Positions 55,441 to 64,000 of a DNA stretch of 64,000 bases are shown in pieces. Where the stretch lies: contig JABYQU010000058.1 in assembly GCA_022264855.1 (NCBI GenBank), forward strand, positions 158,021 through 222,020. Direction: 5' to 3'. Under the pieces are notes generated by a model. It did no database searches and was not told the DNA's origin. It saw nothing but the letters and a program-made list of their open reading frames with translations. Position 1 is the first letter of the stretch. Each line of letters opens with the position of its first letter. Position numbers and translations under genes: made by a program. This DNA comes from Lenzites betulinus (taxonomy: Eukaryota > Basidiomycota > Agaricomycetes > Polyporales > Polyporaceae).

Positions 55441-57014
55441 AGTGCGGAGTCCCTGCGGGTGTGCCTTCCCTCCATTCGACAACTGATCAGCTCGGGCAAG
55501 TTGACGCTTACCCGCAAGGTGAGCTACTCGACTCCTCTTACTCCATAGTAGGATCAGTGCTAATATAATGAATCTAGACTGCCAAGTTCGATATCGCGCT
55601 CTTGCAGGACGGGAACATGACCTCCATGAAGTTCGAGCAGGCACTTACACAATACACATCTATCGTAGCGCCAATTGCACGTGCTATCAAGAGCCTTGAG
55701 GCGACAGATGCTACTGCGGCAGATGTTTTTGTCTTCTGGCTCGGGATTGCATCGACCCTTCGCGACCTTTTTGCACGCCCTGAAGAAGAGACTGGTATCT
55801 CATCCGACCTCGCACAGAAGATCACGGGAATCGTCAACAAGTGGTACAAGGAAATAATCGACCAAGCGCCGACTGACGTATACTTCACAGCATTCTTCCT
55901 GCATCCCAGTGCGTCTTTGTTATTCATAATTAGTACTCTTGTTGCCATTACTCTATGCTGACTGAATGCACTTTACTAACAGAGTATGCACGTGCTGACG
56001 TCCTTGCGAAGCCCACTTCCCTTTCAAACGCTATCTTTGTACCACCGGCACGGTCTCGTGATGGCCAGCCTGCTGACAACGCAGAAGAAGACGACTCGTT
56101 GAAGGCACCCATACCGCGTGCCTACCGGCGGGTCAAGGAGTTCCTCAAGACGATGCTGCAAGCCGAGATCAAACTCAAAGTGCAGCCGCTTGTTCAGCAG
56201 CTCGATGAGGCGACTCTCGCGGATGAACTCCGCCATCAGCTCTTGGCCTATGCATGTGGTGAATACCCTTTCACTGCCCCGGTTGTAGAATCTGCCAAGG
56301 AGGGTCATCCAGTCCTTCGATGGTGGATGAGCCTTCAAGATCACCAGCATGCACGTGTGCTATCGGTGCGTCATTTATCTATTCCATGCTACTTGATTAG
56401 GTCAACTTTAATATGTCACAGATGCTTGCTATCAAACTGTATTCGATTGCTATCAATTCCATGGCAGAAGAACGTACGGTGTCCAACTTCACATGGTTTA
56501 ACTCCAAACTTCGAAACAGACAGGAGGTCAAGACCCTTGTCGACATGATTCAAGTTCGGCAGTGGAGCCTACTCCAGGTAAGTGGGAGTGCCGTGCTCGT
56601 GCTAGTTCTGTCTTATTTATAACCACATCGCTCTAGGATTATCCCGAGAGACCGCCTCGTACACATCCAACAGTGCGCTGGGCCGACATCGACAAGGCCA
56701 TATTCTCCGCACGTGATGCAGACAGCGCGACCGAAACCAGCAACGAGGACTTCTTTGAAGAATGGCCCTCGGATGAGGCTGATTCGCCGCAGGATCGCGC
56801 TCGCACTCAGCTGTCTGAGGCCGCGCTTGCGGCTGACGACTTCGAGGTTGATGCACTCGCTGACCTGTTTTCGTCCACGCTCCGTGGGATGTTGAGTGAC
56901 CCGTCCGAGGAGCTCACCCAATCGGATGATGAGGGCAGCGGGGAGGGTCCTGACCAAGCCGTAGTGGAGGCGTCCGGTGTTCCGATGGAGCGCAAGGCGA
57001 ACTGGAACTGGTGA
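55441..57014 (+). pseudogene. hAT-family transposase, C-terminal fragment
   Basis: The frame is open from the first base after the LTR remnant (ESLRVCLPSIRQLISSGK). It runs through an intron 55519-55577 into FDIALLQDGNMTSMKFEQAL and FWLGIASTLRDLF, then ADELRHQLLAYACGEYPF and GHPVLRWWMSL. The hAT dimerisation region follows at 56410-56580: MLAIKLYSIAINSMAEERTVSNFTWFNSKLRN. The last exon is acidic and ends RKANWNW at 57014. Several short introns fit. The N-terminal DNA-binding and first catalytic parts are missing, lost at the junction with the LTR element, so it is inactive. Confidence 0.85.
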
Positions 57015-57020
57015 TCACAT

Positions 57021-57185
57021 ATATTCTTTGCTTACAGTTATTAACATGTCATCAATTGTTATCAATCATTTCTAACGTGTTAATAACACCGGTGTTAATA
57101 ACTGTTAAGAACCGTGGTGAGAAACGCCCCTCGGAGGGGCCCGAGTTATTAACTGTGTGTTAATGACCCGATGAATTCTTCACGG
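57021..57185 (+). repeat. Candidate right sub-terminal region and terminus of the hAT element
   Basis: AT-rich block with repeated gttaataac/gttattaac words, a GC-rich hairpin (gcccctcggaggggc, about 57127-57141) and a terminus-like attcttcacgg at 57175-57185 that mirrors CAGTGAAGAAT at 48387. Confidence 0.45.
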
Positions 57186-57629
57186 TACCCTATATACTAC
57201 TGCCAGAGAGGATCAGTAGGATGTGCTAGTAGCTTGCGAAGTAGAGTTGCAGTACAAAAAGTTGAACGTACTTATCTTATGATAGGATCTGTCTAGCAGT
57301 GAACTAGAAAGTGCATCTGAGCGTTGCCTCGCCGGGATGATACGCGAACATGAGTACACAACGAGTCAAGACTTGTCTTGACGTCACGAAGATGGATAAC
57401 AAGACTTCGGTCTTATTGACAGAATAATAACTCGAAGAGGACCTTTCTATGACACAGGAGTGGATGCAGGACACGGAACACATATACAACACAGAAACTC
57501 TACAGGTGGACGCGCACTTCGATGATACATACAACACGACCTACGAAAACACGTCAGCCTTGCTAAAGTCATTCAAGTAAGGAGAATAACCCACTTCACG
57601 TATACTGGACCAATGGAAACACAGAACGG
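57186..57629. other. Intergenic region
   Basis: It lies between the hAT remnant and the 3' end of the prenyltransferase gene. No gene or clear element is seen. Confidence 0.5.
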
Positions 57630-58731
57630 TCAACGCCCGGCGATGAACGGCGTAACGTGTACAGCACACAGCCAGAGCTATTTCGCGAACCACATTGTCA
57701 GTCCCAAATGCAACAACGGGAGAATGACCCAGTACGCACGTTATACAGACGATAAGACTTCCGGTCCGCCGCGGCGTTGTCATACAGCACAAACCGGGCT
57801 CCCCCAAGGCGCCCATCGCGGAAAGCACTGCGCCATGCACGACCGGGGCGTGCCAGTACGCCACCAGGAACGCGGACCACATAGCGAGGAGAACGGGCAT
57901 CGCCCAGCGACTGCTTCGCGGGAACACAATCGGGAGCGTCTTCCGCCCGGTGAGCCGATCGCCCTCCGTGTCCTGGAAGTCCTGCGCCTGGATCGTCGAC
58001 ACGATCACGAGTGCGTTCAGCACCTGCGCAGCCACCGCCATCGCCTTGTGCTCGCCGCCGGCTGCAAGATAGGTGGCGCGTTAGTCAGACGTGTTCGGGA
58101 GGTCGAAGGATGTTTGCGAACGTACCGTATGCAACGTACGTCGCCCCGGCGTTGAACGCGGCATAGCCCACGGCGTTGCACATGTTTCTGGGCAGCCATG
58201 CGGCGTCCATACCGAGCTCGTTGTGTGCAAGCGTCCCGAGCGCGAGCGCAACGCTAGGCGCAAGGACGCCGTAGTGGGCCGACACTGAGAGGCAAACCGC
58301 GAGCATGGCCCAGCGCAGGCTGCGGGCATTCGCGACGGTGATACGTCCGGACGGGATGGGGCGCCATGGCTTGTTCGAAGCGTCCTCCTCGGGGGACAAG
58401 CATTGGTTCGAGAGGCAGAATTGGAGGAGGTGGAGCCATATCCAGATGACCCGGGGGATGATTTGCGAGGTGGAGGACATGGGGGCGGCGGCAGTCCCGA
58501 AAATGAGCTAGTGTACGGTGAGCAGCTGGTAATGCCTCGTGCATGAGGAGTGGGACTCACAGTGGGGAAAAAGACAGTCTTGAGGTCAGAGAACGTGAAG
58601 AGCCACAGCGTGTATGCGAAGCTGCAGATCTGCCTCCATAGCCGCGATAAGCCAAGGTCAAGGCGCACAGAGTTGACCGTGAAAGGAGAGGATACGACGG
58701 TGGAGTGGAAGATGGTGACGGAGCCGAGCAT
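57630..58731 (-). CDS. UbiA-type prenyltransferase, with a one-base frameshift
   Basis: Membrane enzyme family that transfers prenyl chains to aromatic or other acceptors. Exon 1 (ATG 58731) reads MLGSVTIFHS and later FAYTLWLFTFSDLKTVFFPT. After an intron the first Asp-rich motif appears around NQCLSPEEDASNKPWRPIPSG. The next exon (after a 65-bp intron ending near 58067) has the second motif, VSTIQAQDFQDTEGDRLTGRKTLP. Several hydrophobic helices follow (LLAMWSAFLVAYW, VVHGAVLSAMGALG). At the C5 run 57801-57805 one base appears missing: the upstream frame then loses similarity, while the adjacent frame gives ARFVLYDNAAADRKSYRLYN, an intron, and LWLCAVHVTPFIAGR with stop at 57630, the usual end of fungal members. 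It is either a young pseudogene or an assembly error. In basidiomycetes such genes occur in terpenoid pathways, but no cluster partners are visible here. Confidence 0.78.
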
Positions 58732-60923
58732 GATTCCGTCAATTGAGGAGGGAGGGGCGGGGCGGGGCGGGTGGAACTGGGTCAGAGTCCTAGGCCTGAC
58801 TCGCAGGAGGTTGCATTGAGATATATCTTGCCCGGAAGTTTAATCCTGGAATACGGGTGCGCGAAGGATCACAAAGCCGTGAGTTTTCGGCTGGGAAAAC
58901 ACCTGCCGACAAAAAGTCGATTGCGCTGCATCAGTCTACATGTGCGATGGATAGGCCGGCGAGAGCGGGTGGGATCAGCTGTGGCTGCATGACGCATGGT
59001 CATGAACGCTTTCTGGGCACTGGCAGTGTAGGTGGATGAGTTGGTACCTATCTCCCAGTGGGCAGAATCTCTCGGCGCCTCGGTGAGGACGGCGACCTAC
59101 CTTGAGCAATGCATGATCCTAATGATTGGCCGACCTCCTTCTTGGAAGTATGATGATCTTCGCCGGCGCATCTGTGATCATCTAGTCTCCTTCGCCGCCG
59201 CGCGATCGTTCGCCCTCAAGACATAACGCCCGATGCAGCCTTCTGGGCTGGCAGCAATTTTATCCTGCGATTATCGTTCCAACCATCAGCATTTTCTTAC
59301 GACGCCAAGTGAGTTATACGTTACACATCTCGTCAACGCTCACAAGCGTGTATATCCGGCTGCGGAACGCTGTCCGACTCTTCGAAAGGCACGGTATGCT
59401 GTACACGCGCAGACATTACGACCGAGGATATTACGAGCGAGAAGGAAATGAGATGCGCCCGCAAGAAGGACGTTAGCCGTACCGACGGAGGTTGATGAGT
59501 CCGGAGCAACGATTGCTTCTATCGGCAGAGTAGATAGAGAAGTACACCCACGGCACCACAACAAGCGCAAACGCCCGCGGCCCGACGGTGATCAGAGCCC
59601 TAAGTCAACGCAGTCAATATAGTCGTCGTAGTCTGGCCACCACGCAGTCCGCTGCGCCGTTTGGACGTTTGGAGGGACGACGACGACGCCCGGCTTCCAC
59701 CATCGGATGTCTAATCCTTACCCATCCGCTGCGGAATGGGGTCCGCCGGGCACGCCCCCGCCGCCCGGCGTGCATCTTCACGCAAATCGTATACGTACGT
59801 GACTTCTAATCTTGATAGCCCGGCGCGCGCGGCGCTCTGTTGGAGTGTCTCGGATTCGTTGTTCTGTGATACTCTGCAAAGATGGTGGGGAGAGCAAGGA
59901 ATCAGACCGTACCATCAATTTCTGGTGTTCCTCGCTGCCTTAGCTCCTGCTAATGTTGATAGGAGGCCTCTCCCAGCGCGATCCTGCTCGATATCCGGTC
60001 AAGAACGAATACAGGAGCATGCGAGCGTCCTATAGACGGCGCGGGGACCGAACGTCTGCATGCTCAGGCAGAGATACCAGAAGGAAATTGACTGTCGATA
60101 GATCAAGAAGTGATTCACGACGTATTCCGCCGACATCTCGGAAAACGGCACCCCGGTGCCCTGCCACCGCGCTCGTGCTCCCAAGGCCGTGCCACACATG
60201 ACGACACGACAAAGATGGGCCATTGTCCCAAGTGCGACGACGCCTCCGACTACGGAGGATCATCGTCGCACGCTTCGTCGGCCTGCTGCTCCCCAAAACA
60301 GCGCTCGAAGAACACCCACCATCTCGGAGGCGCCGCAGAACACGCAGACTCCACTTCGGCCGGACGAATGCTTGATGCCTTTGATAACCAGGGCCATAAC
60401 GATGCGGGGGGAGCGGAGGATGTATACGACCGCGGCGCGAATGGATCCGAAAGCGCATGCATCGGAAGGGCGGAACGTACGCAACCATGAAAGGGATCTC
60501 AGAGTCCGGGCCAGCCATCTGACCAAGGCACCGTCGAGTAGTGATGCAGGAATGAATACTGTACATGTACGAGCCGTCAGAAGAGTCCAACGCGAGCTCG
60601 AGAGGGGTCTGATACAACTGAGAGGTAAGGCGCCGACCGAAGTATCGGCCATACTAGCGTCCGTGGTACAAGACAGGGTTGCAGAGGCAGGGTAGAAGGG
60701 AGTGGGGAGTATACGGCGTACGTGTGAGTGTGAAGGCATGTATAGAGGGCACAGCAAGTGAGGTCGCTTGAGCGGGGCGGGCAGAGAACGGAGAGAATTT
60801 ACGGTCGCGGCGGCCTGCAATTTGACAAGATGGCCGACTACCGCATGTATACGATACGGTACTTCGAATTTGACCACGCGGGGGCTCCTGTACCTGTCGT
60901 ATGGGACACGGCTGCAGACAAGG
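58732..60923. other. Intergenic region with two weak open frames
   Basis: About 2.2 kb. A TATA-like agatatatct at about 58820 may serve the prenyltransferase. One plus-strand frame at 59032-59226 (WAESLGASVRTATYLEQCM, DDLRRRICDHLVSF) looks somewhat protein-like, but has no neighbours to chain with. A minus-strand frame at 60260-60652 is listed separately. The rest shows nothing recognisable. Confidence 0.4.
60260..60652 (-). CDS. Possible hypothetical protein (130 residues)
   Basis: The frame from ATG 60652 reads MADTSVGALPLSCIRPL, then LLDGALVRWLARTLRSLSWL and a hydrophobic, basic stretch (AAVVYILRSPRIVMALVIKG) and ends SVRR. It lies downstream of the exonuclease on the same strand. No family is recognised. 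It may be part of a multi-exon gene or a chance frame. Confidence 0.25.
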   Translation of the reverse strand: MADTSVGALPLSCIRPLSSSRWTLLTARTCTVFIPASLLDGALVRWLARTLRSLSWLRTFRPSDACAFGSIRAAVVYILRSPRIVMALVIKGIKHSSGRSGVCVFCGASEMVGVLRALFWGAAGRRSVRR

Positions 60924-62413
60924 CTACCCAGAGATTGAAAAGAAGCCGAGCTGCACTGTCGGATCCCGCCCGCGCCCGCGCCCACGGCCTCTTCCACGCA
61001 CCCCGGAACTTGTACCTGGGTGTGCTCCGAACCCTCCGCTACCACCGCCGATGTAGGCCTTGGGCTTGCTCTGATACGCCCGTGGGGAGTGGACCGGGCG
61101 CGGGAAGCCATCCATGTCAATGTCCATCCTAGGCACGGCTGGGGGAGCTCCGGAGGCTATGGGGTATCGCGAGGGAGGGACATGGGTATAATTATGGGTA
61201 TGTGTAGATGGTGGAGAGGCGGGTGTGAAGCGTGATCCTGGCGTTGGGGATGGAGAAGCGGTATGTGTGCGTGCGCCAGGGACGAATGCCGAAGCAGATG
61301 GGGACAGAGAGCCGGGCTGCTCAAACCGCGGGCGGTTGCGGCGGGAATAGCGATTCGCGCGGTTTGGGATTTGAACAGCACCATCCGGACCGATGACATC
61401 GGCAGCCCGAGGTGGGCGGGGAGGGGGTAGGGGTCCAGGATCGTAATAGGGATTGTATGGGTGCCATACGACGCCCGAGGACGGTTGGTACAGCATGCCA
61501 TTTATGGTATCAAAGGAATACCATAATGGTTGTGGGATTGGCGACATGGTAGCCGCCATAGCCGCCAGGCGCATGTACAGCGTCAAACCCGCGTGGCCGT
61601 CATTTGCAGCATCTGAACGAGCCACGCGCAACTCATTAACGCAAGGGGCTTGCAGAAAACGTGGGAAATCACTCACAGTCCTGCTGTCGTGCGTCCAGTG
61701 GTAGTTCCCAGTTACTCGTCTGTACCCTCCCTTTCTGCAGCGTCAACTCTTCGTAAGTTTCGCAAAGACGCGCCAATCCGATGGGGGTTGCGTATTTCCC
61801 CTTCCATCGGGCGTTGTCGACCGTGCGCGCAAGTAGGGAAAGATCGACGCAGTTTCGCGTATCCACGCCGTAGTCCGAATACAACTTCTTGCAATCCTCT
61901 GCGACGGCACGTGTGAGCGCGGGCTATGACGCCATGAGAATGTGCTCACCCTGTATCCCTACACCAGCCTTCACCACTGTCTCATCAGCAAGCAGCTCGC
62001 GTAGTCTCTCGGGGAATGCTGTGAGATGAACGGTGAAAGGCGGGTCATCGTAGGCGATACGTGTGCTTACTATTCATATGGAATATGTGGATGAGCAAAA
62101 TGAGGTCCGGGCTGGCCAGTTGCACGAGCGCGACAGGGTTTCTGGTTCTGCCTTTGACGAAGTTGGGCTTCCACTCGAGATCAAACCCCAGGCACTTGGA
62201 GTTCAGCTGCAAGATCGCCAGGTTCGTGGCCTCCTCGTTCTGCAGATAGACGACACGTGCTGTGGGAGACTTCGTGGACCAGGAGTAAGTATCGTACACG
62301 CGGGGAGGGGGTGCGGGTGCGGGGGTCGACTCTTGCTCGTTTGACTGGCTTCCCGAGGCGAGAGAGGCCGCAGAGTCGTCCATGGCGGTCGAAGATTCGG
62401 GGGAGATAGACAT
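60924..62413 (-). CDS. 3'-5' exonuclease, WRN-like DEDDy type, with RG-rich tail
   Basis: The four exons are 62413-62071, 62018-61950, 61898-61677 and 61612-60924, totalling 1323 nt and 440 residues in frame. A Ser/Pro-rich start is followed by motif I, LGFDLEWKP (D78, E80). Exon 2 gives VVKAGVGIQ joined to EDCKKLYSDYGV (motif II). Then come RNCVDLSLLARTVDN, ARWKGKYATPIGLARLCETYEE and the spliced motif III YAANDGHAGLTLYMRL, whose Tyr is created by the splice. This is the exonuclease domain of the Werner-syndrome type; no RecQ helicase is attached. About 200 residues follow, rich in Pro, Ser, Tyr and Arg, with a GRGRGRGRGRD repeat near the end that may bind nucleic acid. A role in DNA repair or RNA processing is likely from the family but not shown. 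Confidence 0.9.
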
Positions 62414-63186
62414 TTGAGGACAAGGTTTATGCGTTTATATGAGGGCGAGCATGCAGCGAATAGCCGGTCGGAAACGAAACGAAACAAGGTATCCAATGGA
62501 GACTGCGACTGGTTGTTCGCGCGGGGGTTCGGGCTGAGGAGCGTTGTCTACGACGACAGAGACGAGGAGATGAATGGTGAGAGTGAGAGAGACGGGCGAT
62601 AAGTATGGAACTGCCGCAGCACTTGGCGGTTGTACTAAACTCAACTGTGGCTGAAGAAGACTCATAGCCTCCCACTGAGCCTATATCAGCGTCTAATACG
62701 GCGTGGCTATCACGTGTTCGGCGTGCCTTTGCTCTATTACGAGGTCAGCTCAGTGGTCTCCGGGGATGTACACTTACATGAGGTCTAGATACAAAAGCAT
62801 CACTCACTTAGATATATGTGTCCAGCCTGCATTACGACGCGAGACTTTCGCAAGAGGTCAGCTCCTCCTCCGATTTGGAATTAGACGCTTTAACTACAGA
62901 CTGAGTAACATAGCTAACTTGAAAGTTCACGGCAATAGATATAATTGCAATGCTCTTCAAGCTCATAATTAACCATCATGTTTCTCAAGAACACCGGCAG
63001 TACAGGAGGTCTAGATGTTCTCGGCCGCACCTGACGGGGAACGGCGAACGCGGTAGAACCGCGACGCGTATACACGGGCGCTTAAAGGTCACGTTAATCG
63101 GAAAATGCCGAAACCCTACAGACGCAGTATGCAAGCATAAGGACGCGTATTCACCTTGCCTTTCGACCACGACCACATACGCAGTC
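62414..63186. other. Divergent intergenic region
   Basis: It lies between the exonuclease (-) and NPL4 (+). No gene is seen; it should hold both promoters. Confidence 0.5.
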
Positions 63187-64000
63187 ATGGTGAGTGACAT
63201 GCGCGGAATCATCAGCGGATGCTAACATGCCTATCCAGCTGATCAGAGTGAGGCACAAGGAGGGGAACTTCCGCTTCGAGTTCCAGCCAACGTCGGACAT
63301 CTCAGATCTTCTCGCCAAGGTATATACAGATGAATCAACGTTGCATATGCCATTCACACGCTGTGTTAGATCCTGGAAACTGCATCGGATGCAGATCCCT
63401 CAACAGTCACCATTTCTAACCAACCGCGGGGCAACGAAGTGCTCGTGTCGACGCTCAAAGGGAAGACACTACAATCTCTGGGTTTGAAGTGCGTATATTC
63501 GTCTGTGCAGTCTTGGGGATGCTAACCACCATGCATGAAATAGACATGGCGACCTGCTCTTTGTGAGCTACAAAGAGCAGCCTGTATCGGAAGCACCGGC
63601 GCGACCACTAGCACCAATGCGCCTGCTTCGGACGGACAAGATACGTCCAAGCGTACATGGGAGGTCGCAGAGGAGGACACGGTCGACAAGTACTGGCGTG
63701 CACAAGAGGGCAAGATCCCTCGGGGCCGCGATTCTCGTTTCTGCAAGCACGGCGCGAACGCCATGTGTGATTACTGCATGCCTCTAGAGCCGTACGACGC
63801 CGCCTACCACAAGGAACACAACATCAAGCACTTATCATACACGCATACCTCCAGAAAATCACACCAAAAGCATCTCCTCCGCCTCTGTCACCTCCATCCT
63901 GCCCCCGCTCAACCCGCCCTCGTACAAAGTCAAGGATCCCTGTCCTACAGGCGGCATCAACCCTGGCCCGCAGGTATATGCACAGCGTGCCAGCCTTCTG
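63187..64000 (+). CDS. npl4: NPL4, Cdc48/p97 ubiquitin adaptor, 5' part
   Basis: Npl4 with Ufd1 directs Cdc48 to ubiquitinated proteins, for example in ER-associated degradation. The ATG (63187-63189) is directly followed by a 49-bp intron (GTGAGT ... GCTAAC ... CCAG). Exon 2 then gives LIRVRHKEGNFRFEFQ, the ubiquitin-like N-terminus. After a second intron comes ILETASDADPSTVTISNQPR, and after a third HGDLLFVSYKEQPVSEAP. The zinc-finger part reads DTVDKYWRAQEGKIPRGRD, FCKHGANAMCDYCMPLEPYD and HKEHNIKHLSY. SYKVKDPCPTG and PWPAGICTACQPS follow. Four frame changes, each equal to one lost C, occur at about 63600, 63840, 63900 and 63955. The gene continues beyond the window. Confidence 0.88.

Noticed and set aside
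55405..55517. ATG at 55517 as the start of the gag-like protein
   Set aside because: The first 26 codons are antisense to the hAT transposase and lie outside the element, and the next ones translate the LTR remnant; the frame is open there by chance.
60030..60617. Minus-strand 195-codon frame as a gene
   Set aside because: Arg- and Cys-rich with no domain-like pattern; it overlaps another weak frame on the same strand and has no splice support.

Overview
The window is nuclear DNA of a filamentous basidiomycete, most likely an Agaricomycete mushroom or polypore. The evidence is the dense gene layout with many short introns of about 45-60 bp (GTRNGT donors, CTRAC-type branch points), a HET-domain protein, a Git3-like seven-helix receptor, GH71 alpha-1,3-glucanases, and a heavy load of fungal transposons. 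No prokaryotic features, CRISPR arrays or rRNA genes are visible.

Layout. From 0.8 to 21.3 kb lies a normal gene block: a Ser/Thr-rich single-pass membrane protein (+), a HET-domain protein (-), Ras1 (-), a Git3-like receptor with a long tail (-), DNA polymerase eta (-), a Rieske/FAD AIFM3-like oxidoreductase (-) and an AhpD-like protein (+). From 21.5 to 40.8 kb there is a tandem pair of GH71 genes (-). One copy (39.4-40.8 kb) is intact. The other is 3'-truncated and split by a 15.46-kb CACTA-type DNA transposon (22126-37585) with terminal inverted repeats starting CACTGTGGATAGTA and a TTTC target duplication. That transposon carries a Tnp2/Plavaka-like transposase (-) head to head with an RTC4-like gene (+). 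The transposase is itself split by a full-length, recent Ty1/copia element (26503-32882, TCCTC target duplication, near-identical LTRs).

From 42.8 to 48.1 kb there is a second Ser/Thr-rich membrane protein with PPxY motifs (-) and a short-chain dehydrogenase of the 3-ketoacyl-CoA reductase/17-beta-HSD12 type (+). From 48.4 to 57.2 kb there is a mosaic of mobile elements: hAT remnants, a truncated Ty3/gypsy element, and a gag-only LTR element that joins the broken gypsy RT to a broken hAT transposase. The gypsy element has a predicted self-primer site and a -1 slippery heptamer at the gag stop. From 57.6 to 64 kb lie a UbiA-type prenyltransferase with a one-base frameshift (-), a WRN-like DEDDy 3'-5' exonuclease with an RG-rich tail (-), and the 5' part of NPL4 (+), which runs off the window.

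How the genes relate. Ras1 and the Git3-like receptor are 2.7 kb apart and both belong to nutrient/cAMP-type signalling, but no operon-like coupling is implied. Polymerase eta and the exonuclease are DNA-damage functions; NPL4 serves Cdc48 in ubiquitin-dependent extraction. The main biological story is serial insertion: GH71 duplication, CACTA insertion, then copia insertion. A second story is ectopic recombination among LTR elements around 52.5-55.4 kb. Several conserved genes (NPL4, UbiA, HET) show single-base losses, mostly in C/G runs, which may be assembly errors. All calls are from reading the sequence; no database search was run.
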